From CAZDHT01 sp964505325 (GTDB lineage Bacteria; Planctomycetota; PUPC01): a stretch of 13,570 bases of DNA. How positions within the stretch are numbered: position 1 is the first letter of the stretch; each line of letters starts with the position of its first letter. The notes below the pieces were generated by a model that saw only the letters and a list, made by a program, of their open reading frames with translations, was not told where the DNA came from and did no database searches. The translations under genes were made by a program, and so were the position numbers. Positions 6,626-13,157 of this stretch are shown here, one piece after another. The DNA lies in assembly GCA_964505325.1 (NCBI GenBank), contig CAZDHT010000137.1, positions 1 through 13,570 of the forward strand, written 5' to 3'.

Positions 6626-8257
6626 TTACATCACCTTGATCACCACGACCGTCATGTCGTCGAACTGCGGTTGCCCGGCGGCGAAGGTCTTGACCGCAGT
6701 AAGCACCCGGCCCGAAATCTCCGCCGCGGTCAGCCCGCCCGAGTTCCTCGTGATCTCCTCGAGCCGGTCGATGCCGAACTGCTCGTCGTAAGCGTCCACG
6801 GCCTCGGTAATGCCGTCCGTGTACATCATCACCAAGTCGCCGGAGGCCAGCTCACAGGTCTCCTCCGCGACGCCCGGCTGCTCGAGTATCCCGAGCGGCG
6901 TCCCGCTGGCCGGGAGCGTCAACACCTGCCCTTCTGACCGCGTGACCAGCACCGGATTATGGCCCGCGTTAACATAGCGCAGGATCTTCTGGTTCGGGTC
7001 GAGCACAGCGTAGAAGCAGGTGACAAACATTCCCGAGCCCGGGTTGTCCAGCATGAATCCGTTCGCGTGCTCAAGGGCGCTCAGTATCGAGGGCTTGTCG
7101 TGCGAATACGCCCGGATCAGACTCCGGGACAGGGCCATCAGCAGCGCCGCCGGCACCCCTTTGCCCGAAGCATCCGCAATGACCACGCCCCACCGGCCTT
7201 CCGAAAGCGGGATGAAATCATAGAAGTCGCCGCCCACCTCGCGCGCCGGGACGCTTGCCGCAGCGATCTCGAAGTTCTCCACCTGCGGACAGAACTCCGG
7301 CAGAAGCGATCTTTGGATCTCCGACGCAATGTCCATCTCACGGGCCAGGACCTCTTTCTCCGCCGTCGTTCGGGCCAGCTCCGCCGTGTAGGCCTCCAGT
7401 GAATCGGCCATCTTGTTGAACGATTCAGCGAGCATACCCACTTCGTCCTGGGACTCCACCCTCACTCGGTGGCTGAATCCGCCCGTGCCGATCACCTTCG
7501 CCGCTTCGGCAAGCTCGTGCAGCGGCCCCGACACACGCTTGGCGAGAACGCTGGAGACCAGCGCCCCGGCGATCAGGCCCGCGATGCTGAGCGCGACGAT
7601 GTCCCACAGCGACGTCGAAATCGCCTCGTCGAGCCGCCGCGTGCTCAACTCACAGATCAGAGCCCCCGGCTCTCCGCCGAACCCGGTGAGGAGAACGCTG
7701 GCTTCCAGCGAGTTCCCGCGAAATCGAGCCATCGGCTTCAGCGTCTTGATCGTCTCCAGCGCCAAGACGTCCAGTTGCCGGTTCCAATACTCCGAGGCCA
7801 GGTCGCCGCTCGCCGATGGCGAACCCCACGTGACCAGCTTGCCTTGGGAATCGGTCAAAAAGATGGCCTTGAGGTTGCCCGCGGTAATCAGGCTCTGAAC
7901 AAGCCGCCGGAGGGCCAGCCCCGAAGCCGGCTGTTCAGCCGGTTTCGCCGGCAGATCCGCGTCCTGCACCGCGTGCCAGAATTCGTCGAGATCCGCGGCA
8001 TCAGCAACGGCGCCCGGATAGGAGACCATTTCTTCCGGCGCCTCGGCCGGGTCTCCGGCAGTCCCCCCGGCCCCCTGCGGCGCCTGAGCCACGAGGGAGA
8101 CGGCGCTTGCCAGCAGCGACGCCGTGCCCAAGGCATCCCGCCGGGCCCGCTGCCGCAGGCTGTGCACGCTGGTGAACAGGGTCAGGCCCGAGACGGACGC
8201 CACGGTGACCAACAGGAGGCCGTTCAGATAGATCATCAGCCGTGTGCGGAAGTGCAT
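6626..8257 (-). CDS. Membrane-anchored HAMP-PP2C serine phosphatase (RsbU/SpoIIE-like)
   Basis: Predicted to dephosphorylate the STAS antagonist encoded downstream, switching on a sigma factor in response to an extracytoplasmic signal. The 543 residues run: transmembrane helix 1 (about 8-30), a periplasmic or outer sensor region (31-215; Ala/Pro-rich 55-112, then LKAIFLTDSQGKLVTWG resembling a Cache/PAS-type strand pattern), transmembrane helix 2 (about 217-239), a HAMP linker (about 240-292, ending DEVGMLAESFNKMADSL), a coiled coil including EIQRSLLP (313-320), then the PP2C domain. Metal-binding and signature residues are present: VGGDFYDF (341-348, D344/D347), ADASGKGVPAALLMA (361-375, D362), YTDGITEA (479-486, D481) and FDDMTVVVI (532-540). 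The ATG at 8257 has AAGG 9 nt upstream. The two-helix plus HAMP layout matches sensor phosphatases; the ligand is unknown. Confidence 0.94.
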   Translation of the reverse strand: MHFRTRLMIYLNGLLLVTVASVSGLTLFTSVHSLRQRARRDALGTASLLASAVSLVAQAPQGAGGTAGDPAEAPEEMVSYPGAVADAADLDEFWHAVQDADLPAKPAEQPASGLALRRLVQSLITAGNLKAIFLTDSQGKLVTWGSPSASGDLASEYWNRQLDVLALETIKTLKPMARFRGNSLEASVLLTGFGGEPGALICELSTRRLDEAISTSLWDIVALSIAGLIAGALVSSVLAKRVSGPLHELAEAAKVIGTGGFSHRVRVESQDEVGMLAESFNKMADSLEAYTAELARTTAEKEVLAREMDIASEIQRSLLPEFCPQVENFEIAAASVPAREVGGDFYDFIPLSEGRWGVVIADASGKGVPAALLMALSRSLIRAYSHDKPSILSALEHANGFMLDNPGSGMFVTCFYAVLDPNQKILRYVNAGHNPVLVTRSEGQVLTLPASGTPLGILEQPGVAEETCELASGDLVMMYTDGITEAVDAYDEQFGIDRLEEITRNSGGLTAAEISGRVLTAVKTFAAGQPQFDDMTVVVIKVM

Positions 8258-8414
8258 AGGCGACGGCCTTGTGCGGCACGGTGAGCGACCAACCGGACAT
8301 CAGGAATCAAGGGTACTGACTCGCTGACTGGTTGTCCACTTTTTTTGATCCTCAGCCGGGGCGCAGGTCAGACGTCCCGCTGCATCCTTCTTCGGCGTCG
8401 GCCCGCCTTCGGAC

Positions 8415-8443
8415 TTGACAGTGGCGGCATCGAATGATATAAG
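8415..8443 (+). promoter_or_regulatory. Near-consensus sigma-70 promoter of tRNA-Glu
   Basis: TTGACA (8415-8420, 6/6), a 17-nt spacer and TATAAG (8438-8443, 5/6). Transcription should begin near 8450, about 32 nt before the mature tRNA. The surrounding 8258-8414 segment shows no gene; it is the 5' region of the divergent phosphatase gene. Confidence 0.8.
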
Positions 8444-8481
8444 CTTCGCGTGCCCGGGCCGTGGTGCCTGGTCTTTTTTGT

Positions 8482-8554
8482 GCCCCCATCGTTCAGTGGC
8501 CTAGGACGCCAGATTCTCAGTCTGGAGACCGGGGTTCGACTCCCCGTGGGGGTA
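8482..8554 (+). tRNA. tRNA-Glu (anticodon CTC)
   Basis: A full cloverleaf can be drawn. The acceptor stem GCCCCCA (8482-8488) pairs with TGGGGGT (8547-8553) with a G-U at the first pair, and A8554 is the discriminator. The anticodon stem CCAGA/TCTGG holds loop TTCTCAG with CTC at 34-36. The T arm is CGGGG-TTCGACT-CCCCG (8530-8546). CCA is not encoded. It has its own strong promoter upstream and a likely terminator downstream, so it is a monocistronic tRNA. Its 3' side is where the accessory segment begins. Confidence 0.95.
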
Positions 8555-8603
8555 TTAGGAATCACAAGGACTTACGACTTCCCAAACAGCAACCGCAGAT
8601 TCC

Positions 8604-8638
8604 GTGGGGGACTCTTGGGGGAGTCCGCGGCACTTTTT
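8604..8638 (+). terminator. Likely intrinsic terminator after tRNA-Glu
   Basis: GGACTC (8609-8614) and GAGTCC (8621-8626) form a 6-bp stem with a TTGGGG loop; GTG (8604-8606) and CAC (8631-8633) can close it further out with an internal loop. TTTTT (8634-8638) follows directly. The stem is short and interrupted, so the call is moderate. Confidence 0.5.
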
Positions 8639-8648
8639 CGGGGTTCAC

Positions 8649-8846
8649 ATGCCCGAGCGTGCGATCACCTTCGCCGGCGCCTTTGCAGCGCTTTTGATTG
8701 CCGCGCGGCTGTTGTCCGCCAACCCCTGCACCGCAAGCCTCGCTCGCCCGTATGGTCCGAAAACTCATCCATGCACACCCTTCCGCCGCACAGGCAGTTC
8801 TGCTATCCTCTTGCCGCTCGATCTTCACCCGTTTCGGGTAGGATAG
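8649..8846 (+). pseudogene. Possible signal-peptide-bearing gene start truncated by the insertion sequence
   Basis: A 65-residue frame whose first about 33 residues, all before the left end of the insertion sequence at 8750, read MPERAITFAGAFAALLIAARL..., resembling a short N region plus hydrophobic signal peptide, with GC-rich third positions. After 8750 the frame reads through the IS end and loses any protein-like character (PYGPKTHPCTPFRRTG). There is only a weak GGGG before the ATG. It may be the start of a secreted protein cut by the IS, or chance; no continuation is visible beyond the right IS end at 9948. Confidence 0.22.
8750..8767. repeat. Left terminal inverted repeat of the insertion sequence
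   Basis: GTATGGTCCGAAAACTCA, 18/18 complementary to the right end at 9931-9948. The match stops on both sides of this stretch. Confidence 0.85.
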
Positions 8847-8847
8847 C
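8802..8847 (+). promoter_or_regulatory. Nested hairpin directly before the transposase start
   Basis: GCTATCCT (8802-8809) pairs with AGGATAGC (8840-8847), and inside it ACCCG/CGGGT (8827-8831, 8835-8839) forms a second stem with a TTT loop. A competing pairing, CCTCTTGC (8807-8814) with GCAAGAGG (8850-8857), would cover the GTG start. Two exclusive folds at a transposase start could limit its translation. Confidence 0.4.
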
Positions 8848-9762
8848 GTGCAAGAGGCTACGAATCAACGCTTCAACTGGGCGGGTCTACCGCTGGTCGC
8901 CACGGTAGCGAGGCTGCTGTGCCGAGAGCTGACGCTCCAGAACGAGTACCTCCGACTGGAAAACAAGGTCCTCAAGTCGAAGGTCAAGGGCCGCATCCGC
9001 TTCGACGACCATGAGCGGCGGTCATTGGTGGACGCCGCCCTGGCGATGGGCCGGAAGCTGATGCGGCAGATGGTCACCATCGTGAAACCCCAGACGATCC
9101 TGCGTTGGCAACGTCGGCTCGCCCGAGAGAAATGGGATTACTCAGCCCGCCGATGTCGCCCGGGCCGCTCCAGGAAGCCAGTCCAAGTCGAGGAACTCGT
9201 ATGCCGGATGGCTAGCGGGAATACCTGGGGCTATCGACGCATCCAGGGCGAGCTGGCCACGGTCGGCGTGGCGATCTCCAAGAGCTGCGTGGCCGACATC
9301 CTCCGGCGCAACGGCCTGCCGCCGTCACCTGAGCGTCGCGGGCGCACCTGGCGCGAGTTCCTGTCCCGACACGCTGACGTGATGCTCTGTGCCGACTTGT
9401 TCACGCAGGAGGTCTGGACGTCCTGCCGCTTTCGGCGGGCGTTCGTCCTGTTTGTCATTCACGTGCGGACGCCGTTCCACGCTCCGAATGCGAACGCCTA
9501 TGCCGAACGATGGGTGCGGAGCATCCGCGAGGAATGCCTTAGCCACCTCGTCCTGTTCGGTCTCAACAGCCTGCGCCGCGTGCTTCGGGAGTACCGGCGC
9601 TTCTTCAACCAGGACCGGCCGCACCAGGGGATCGGCAATCGGGTGCCAGCAACACTTGACGATCAATCTCGGGAGAAGGCGACCGACGACCACCCCATCG
9701 GCCGGGTGCGCTGCGATCAGTACATCGGTGGACTGCTCGAGTCATATCGGAGGGCGGCGTAG
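8848..9762 (+). pseudogene. Integrase-core (rve) transposase, internal in-frame deletion removing the second catalytic Asp
   Basis: The 304-residue frame resembles the transposase family common in planctomycetes, normally about 360-370 residues. Seen: LLCRELTLQNEYLRLENKVL (23-42), the HTH region KPQTILRWQRRL (80-91), TWGYRRIQGELATVGVAISKSCVADIL (126-152), the first catalytic Asp D183 in CADLFTQEVWT, then FVLFVIHV (199-206) joined at once to RTPFHAPNANAYAERWVRSI with E220 and SIREEC. In intact members I know, about 60 residues containing the RDRD-type second Asp sit between VIHL and the PNANAYAERW motif. The reading frame is kept across the junction near 9465. GTG 8848 is the first start in frame, with AGGA only 4 nt upstream. 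The protein cannot have a complete DDE triad, so it is called a pseudogene although the frame is open; an assembly collapse is the alternative. Confidence 0.85.
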
Positions 9763-9930
9763 CCGAAACACCGTCACGCCGACCGTCGCCACGCCGAATC
9801 TGGTGCTGCGCGTCCACGCTCCTCCGGCCCGCCTTCAACTCCTTCCGACGTGGTCAGCAACACCAACCTCTCTCTATTGCCAACGTGCTGGCAGCGATCC
9901 TCGCCTGCGTTTCTGTCATTCACGCCCGCC

Positions 9931-9948
9931 TGAGTTTTCGGACCATAC
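9931..9948. repeat. Right terminal inverted repeat of the insertion sequence
   Basis: TGAGTTTTCGGACCATAC, exact reverse complement of 8750-8767. The 168 nt between the transposase stop and this repeat show no gene. Confidence 0.85.
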
Positions 9949-9951
9949 ACC

Positions 9952-9980
9952 TTGAAACTGGCTCATTCCGGCGTTATCCT
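9952..9980 (+). promoter_or_regulatory. Candidate sigma-70 promoter of the RIFT-barrel lyase-like gene
   Basis: -35 TTGAAA (9952-9957, 5/6), 17-nt spacer, -10 TATCCT (9975-9980, 4/6). The -35 box starts 3 nt outside the IS right end, so any activator site further upstream has been replaced by IS DNA. Predicted transcription start is near 9987, giving a leader of about 90 nt. Confidence 0.55.
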
Positions 9981-10078
9981 TTCCGGCAGAAGTCGCGCCG
10001 AAGCAGCTTCTCACAGGCTCGCAGGGCCGCCCGAGGCTGGCTCGCGTCGAGCTGGGCTTTCAGGAAGGAGGACAAGTT

Positions 10079-12406
10079 ATGTGGTGTCTCCGTGGCGTTG
10101 CCGTAACGGCGATCTGTCTTGGCTTTGTCCTGAGCGTGTTCGGTGGGAACGCGGTCGATCTGACGGTCAGGGAACCCGCCGGTGTTGCCCGGGTCTCTGA
10201 GCCGGTGACGACCGGCGTGCCGTTCGCCAAGGGAGTGCTGAGAGATGTGTCGGCGCTCGGCGTGGTCGACGGGAGTGGCAGGGCGCTGCCCTCCCAGTTC
10301 CGCCGGATGTCGCCGTGGTCCGATGGCTCGGTGCGATGGGCGCTGATGGACACGCAGGTCAGCGTCAACGCGAACCGGAGCATCGCGCTGAAGGTCATCC
10401 GGAGAGCGCGCCCGAAGCCCAAGTCACCCGTGCAGGTTGACGACAAGAGGGGCGTGATCTCGGTCTCCACCGGTCCCCTCTCGTTCACGGTCAGCAAAAC
10501 GAAGTTCAACATCTTCGAATCGCTCCGCGTCAACGGCAAGGAGCTGATCGCCAAAGGCAGCCCGGGCCTGGTGCTCTATCCGGGCCACGGGAGCGTGGCC
10601 GCGGACGGCGCCCCGAGGGAAATCAAGGTGGAGGAAGCCGGCCCGATGCGCGCGGTCGTTCTCGTGCGCGGCGCCTATCCCAAGGTGCACCAGGGACTGC
10701 TCCACTACACCGTGCGGGTCACGGCCTACGCGGGCAAGCCATACGTGACACTCCGCGTGTGGCTGGAGAACGACGGCAAGTACGGCTACGTCCGGCCGGC
10801 GGAGTGGTACCAGTTCGACGGACAGGCGGTCGAGCTCGATCTCGGCCTGGGCGCCGTGAAGAACGTGCTCGTGGACGGCGAGCGGGTGGCCGGCGGCGGC
10901 CTCAATTTCCGGGTCGCCCAGCACAACCCCGGCCTCAACTGGGACAGCTTCAAGTACACCGTCACGGCCGACGGCGAGCAGGTCAAGGCCGGGGCGCGGA
11001 CCGGCGGGCTGGTGTCACTCGAGGGGGCGTCGGGCAAGCTGACCGTCGGCGTGCGTTATTTCTGGGAGAACTTCTCCAAGGCCATCGAGCTGGACGACAA
11101 GCGGCTCAAGGTCTGGCTGTGGCCGACGGACGGCGAGTGGCCCGTGGTCAAGGGCCGCTGGCGCAACCGCGGCGGCGGCGACTTCCGCCAGTACGTCAAG
11201 CCCGGCGTCTACCACATCCCCGGCTGCGTGCGGAAAGGCCACGAACTCATCCTCGACTTCGGCGGCCGCACGCCTAAGGCGACCGAGGCCACGCTCCGGT
11301 CGCCGTTGATGGCCCTGGCCACCCCGGAGTACTATGCAACGACCGAGGCGGCGCCGGGCTGGTTCGCCCCCGCCGCGTTCAAGACGGGCGACGCGGCCTA
11401 CGACAAGGCCGCGGCCAACTGGAGCAAGCAGGCCCTCAACGGCGTGGACCGCAAGGCTCGCAGCTCCATCTGGGAGGCCCGGCAGGGCAAGGTTGGCGCG
11501 GTCCGCAACTGGTACGGCTGGATGAACTTCGGCGACAACGGCTGGGGCGGCGGATTCAGCAGCCTCCACTACGACTGGCCGTGGATCATGTTCCTCAACT
11601 ACCTGCGCCAAGGCGACCGGGGGTTCTTCGACATGGGCGTGACCATGACCCGCCACCTCATCGAGGTCGATCACCTGTGGTCGACGCGGAACCACAAGAT
11701 GCTTCAGCAGATGGCGCGGTTCGAGTTTTGCAGCCCGTACACCCACGGGGGCCTCGCCGACGGCCGCTGCAAGCCGACCCCCAGCCACGTCTGGATCTCC
11801 GGGGTCATCCTCTACCACATGCTCACCGGCGACCCGATGGCCCGCGAGTGCGCCCTCAGCACCGATGCCGGCCTGGAGCTCCGCATCGTCAGCGGGTACC
11901 GGAAGAACCCGTCGTCGGGCGGCCAGGCCCGCGCCAGCGGCTGGGGGATGCTGGCCTACTGCTCGCTCTACGACCTGACCGGCGACAAGAAGTACCTCGA
12001 CAAGGGCCTGGTCCTGTTCCGCAACAACCAGAAACTGAAATGGAAGCAGAAAGGCCCCTACACCGACGGCGGCTTGCAGTACTACTATTCGACGCAGGGC
12101 CTCTGCGAGCTCCAGCAGCGGACCGGCGATCCTGAGATCATGCAGATGCTCGAAGAAGGCTGCAAAGGAAACTTCTCGGCCCAGTACGCCGAGTGGCGCG
12201 TCTTTCTCACTAACATCTACGCCTACGTCGGGTCCAAGAAGAACAAGCCCGAGTACATCAAGAAGGCCAAAGAGCTGTTCCTGGCGTACAAACCCGGCGG
12301 GTCGCCCGCGTGCTTCCGGGGGACCGGCGCCTGGGACAAGGAGACCGGCAAGTTCATCCGCAACGGGCACATCCTCCAGTACGTGCTGTGGAAGAGCAAG
12401 AAGTGA
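10079..12406 (+). CDS. Secreted RIFT-barrel protein of the YetA / exo-rhamnogalacturonan lyase-like (PL26-related) family
   Basis: A 775-residue protein, probably exported and active on rhamnogalacturonan-type pectin or a related polysaccharide. ATG 10079 has a strong GGAGG (10067-10071) at 7-nt spacing. Residues 1-25 are a signal peptide (basic start, hydrophobic AVTAICLGFVLSVFGG). An N-terminal RIFT-barrel domain (about 26-110) shows EPVTTGVPFAKGVL and MSPWSDGSVRWALMD, typical of PcRGLX/YetA proteins. A beta-rich middle (about 115-430) follows. The C-terminal alpha/alpha-barrel-like part carries NWYGWMNFGDNGWGGGFSSL, HYDWPWIMFLNYLRQGDRGF, TMTRHLIEVDHLWS and SHVWISGVILYHMLTGDP, aromatic- and His-rich as in sugar-binding clefts. 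I recognise the family by these motifs; the exact substrate and catalytic residues cannot be read, and a hydrolase or sugar-binding role is possible. It stands alone, with no SusC/D, sulfatase or sugar transporter beside it. No clear terminator follows. Confidence 0.8.
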   Translation: MWCLRGVAVTAICLGFVLSVFGGNAVDLTVREPAGVARVSEPVTTGVPFAKGVLRDVSALGVVDGSGRALPSQFRRMSPWSDGSVRWALMDTQVSVNANRSIALKVIRRARPKPKSPVQVDDKRGVISVSTGPLSFTVSKTKFNIFESLRVNGKELIAKGSPGLVLYPGHGSVAADGAPREIKVEEAGPMRAVVLVRGAYPKVHQGLLHYTVRVTAYAGKPYVTLRVWLENDGKYGYVRPAEWYQFDGQAVELDLGLGAVKNVLVDGERVAGGGLNFRVAQHNPGLNWDSFKYTVTADGEQVKAGARTGGLVSLEGASGKLTVGVRYFWENFSKAIELDDKRLKVWLWPTDGEWPVVKGRWRNRGGGDFRQYVKPGVYHIPGCVRKGHELILDFGGRTPKATEATLRSPLMALATPEYYATTEAAPGWFAPAAFKTGDAAYDKAAANWSKQALNGVDRKARSSIWEARQGKVGAVRNWYGWMNFGDNGWGGGFSSLHYDWPWIMFLNYLRQGDRGFFDMGVTMTRHLIEVDHLWSTRNHKMLQQMARFEFCSPYTHGGLADGRCKPTPSHVWISGVILYHMLTGDPMARECALSTDAGLELRIVSGYRKNPSSGGQARASGWGMLAYCSLYDLTGDKKYLDKGLVLFRNNQKLKWKQKGPYTDGGLQYYYSTQGLCELQQRTGDPEIMQMLEEGCKGNFSAQYAEWRVFLTNIYAYVGSKKNKPEYIKKAKELFLAYKPGGSPACFRGTGAWDKETGKFIRNGHILQYVLWKSKK

Positions 12407-12475
12407 GGACGGCCCACTGAAGAAGCGTCATCTGCCGGTCTGTGTTCTTATCCTGTCATCCTGCCACGTGAGTGC

Positions 12476-12688
12476 ATGAAGCCCTATTGGCTGCCCGACG
12501 CCGGTGGCGCGGGGCAGGACCGGTGGATCTACTTCTTAACGCGCGGGAAAGGCGCCTCCCGGCTCTACGCTCGCGACCGCAAGACCAAGAACTACTGGTA
12601 GCTCCTGTTCCGCGACCGGCTCAACTGCCGCGTCGTCCGCTTCAAGATCGGTTACGCCGCAACCGAGACCGTCGCGATCCCGCGCTGA
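12476..12688 (+). pseudogene. Possible decayed small gene with an in-frame amber stop
   Basis: A 41-residue frame (MKPYWLPDAGGAGQDRWIYF...KTKNYW) ends at TAG 12599-12601 and continues in the same frame for 28 more codons (LLFRDRLNCRVVRFKIGYA...) to TGA 12686-12688. The residue mix and GC-rich third positions look protein-like on both sides of the stop, but I do not recognise the family. No good Shine-Dalgarno sequence precedes the ATG. It could be a fragment of a gene cut by mobile elements, or chance. Confidence 0.25.
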
Positions 12689-12728
12689 CGCGCCTTCTTC
12701 TTCGGAATCGGGATGTCGAGGTGCTCGC

Positions 12729-12743
12729 GTAGGGTCCGAAAAC
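12729..12743. repeat. Third, solitary copy of the insertion-sequence end motif
   Basis: GTAGGGTCCGAAAAC matches the first 15 bases of the IS left end (GTATGGTCCGAAAAC) at 14 of 15 positions and has the same orientation. Similarity ends there. No transposase follows it before the IS110 element, so it may be a remnant or solo end of a related copy. Confidence 0.5.
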
Positions 12744-12750
12744 ATGTCTC

Positions 12751-12780
12751 CGGTCGGAGAGGCGAATCTCCGGCTGACCG
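12751..12780. other. 10-bp stem-loop just inside the solitary IS end
   Basis: CGGTCGGAGA (12751-12760) pairs with TCTCC (12767-12771) and GACCG (12776-12780), with a GGCGAA loop and a GGCT bulge on the 3' side. It begins 7 nt after the IS-end motif. No T-run follows, so it is not a terminator. Confidence 0.45.
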
Positions 12781-12971
12781 AGCGGGCTGATTTGCACAGA
12801 GCGGCATCGCGTCATCAGACTGGAAGCTTGTGAAGGATGAATCGAAAGTGTGGGGGAGCACCAGCGTCCCGTTGGGGTTGACGTGGTCTGGCTTGTTCTG
12901 CCCCTGCTACGCGGCCCTCCGGTATGATTTCAGGTAACACTTCAGCCAAGTGAAGCGTATGGACATTTTCC
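12781..12971. other. Non-coding stretch, nothing recognised
   Basis: About 190 nt without a convincing gene on either strand. A TATGAT hexamer (12923-12928) lacks a -35 partner, and CTTCA/TGAAG makes only a weak 5-bp hairpin near 12940-12955. It probably contains the outer end of the IS110 element, which I cannot place. Confidence 0.4.
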
Positions 12972-13155
12972 GCCGGTTCGCAGAGCCGGCCTGCAACATC
13001 TTGCGGCCACCTTGTAGGCCCGTTCTGTGAACGGGCGTATCTGCTTTGGTTATCATTTAGCTGAAGTGATAATAAATAGAGGCGGCCTCGATCAGCGAGT
13101 AAACTCGCTGTTGACGCGGCGGGGAATTGGCCCCGTCCAAAATAAGGAGGCCGCC
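12972..13155 (+). ncRNA. Structured leader of IS110 element, candidate bridge RNA or translational control RNA
   Basis: Four stem-loops in 184 nt. (1) GCCGGTTC/GAGCCGGC, 12972-12979 with 12983-12990, one G-U. (2) GCCCGTTC/GAACGGGC, 13018-13025 with 13029-13036, perfect. (3) TTATCATTT/AAGTGATAA, 13050-13058 with 13064-13072, one G-U. (4) An outer stem GGCGGCCTC/GAGGCCGCC, 13081-13089 with 13147-13155, perfect. The outer stem encloses CAGCGAG/CTCGCTG (13093-13099, 13104-13110, TAAA loop) and GGGG/CCCC plus GAC/GTC (13113-13137). IS110-family elements are known to encode a guide (bridge) RNA in the non-coding end next to the transposase. The outer stem also buries the transposase Shine-Dalgarno AAGGAGG (13144-13150), so translational control is the rival explanation. 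Confidence 0.45.
13046..13073 (+). promoter_or_regulatory. Weak candidate promoter inside the IS110 leader
   Basis: A -10-like GATAAT (13068-13073, 5/6) with a poor TTGGTT (13046-13051) 16 nt upstream. A start about 7 nt downstream of the -10 would fall at 13080-13081, exactly at the first base of the large outer stem. In IS110 minicircles the -35 can come from the other element end, which might explain the poor -35 here. Confidence 0.35.
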
Positions 13156-13157
13156 CG

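Larger units (their letters stand above)
8750..9948 (+). mobile_element. Insertion sequence with integrase-core transposase, perfect 18-bp inverted repeats, internally deleted
   Basis: The ends are exact inverted copies of GTATGGTCCGAAAACTCA at 8750-8767 and 9931-9948, enclosing one transposase gene, for 1199 bp in all. The transposase lacks about 60 residues, so the parental element would be near 1.4 kb. No target-site duplication is visible (flanks end ...CGCCC and begin ACCTT), consistent with an old insertion or later rearrangement. A related end lies at 12729-12743. The element is probably non-autonomous now but could be mobilised by an intact copy elsewhere. Confidence 0.8.

Noticed and set aside
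8329..8346. T7 run after GGTTGTCC considered as a terminator
   Set aside because: No convincing GC-rich stem precedes it and no plus-strand gene reads into it; it lies upstream of the minus-strand phosphatase.
8544..8610. CCGTGGGGG occurs at the tRNA 3' end (8544-8552) and again at 8602-8610, like an attachment-site duplication
   Set aside because: Only 9 low-complexity bases, 58 bp apart, with no integrase between or nearby; the second copy is better explained as part of the terminator stem.
11015..12370. 451-codon minus-strand open frame opposite the lyase-like gene
   Set aside because: Mirror of high-GC codon bias; the plus strand has a strong ribosome-binding site, signal peptide and family motifs.
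13050..13155. Series of inverted repeats considered as a CRISPR array or integron attC site
   Set aside because: The repeats differ from each other in sequence and spacing, no spacer structure exists, and the IS110 context explains them better.
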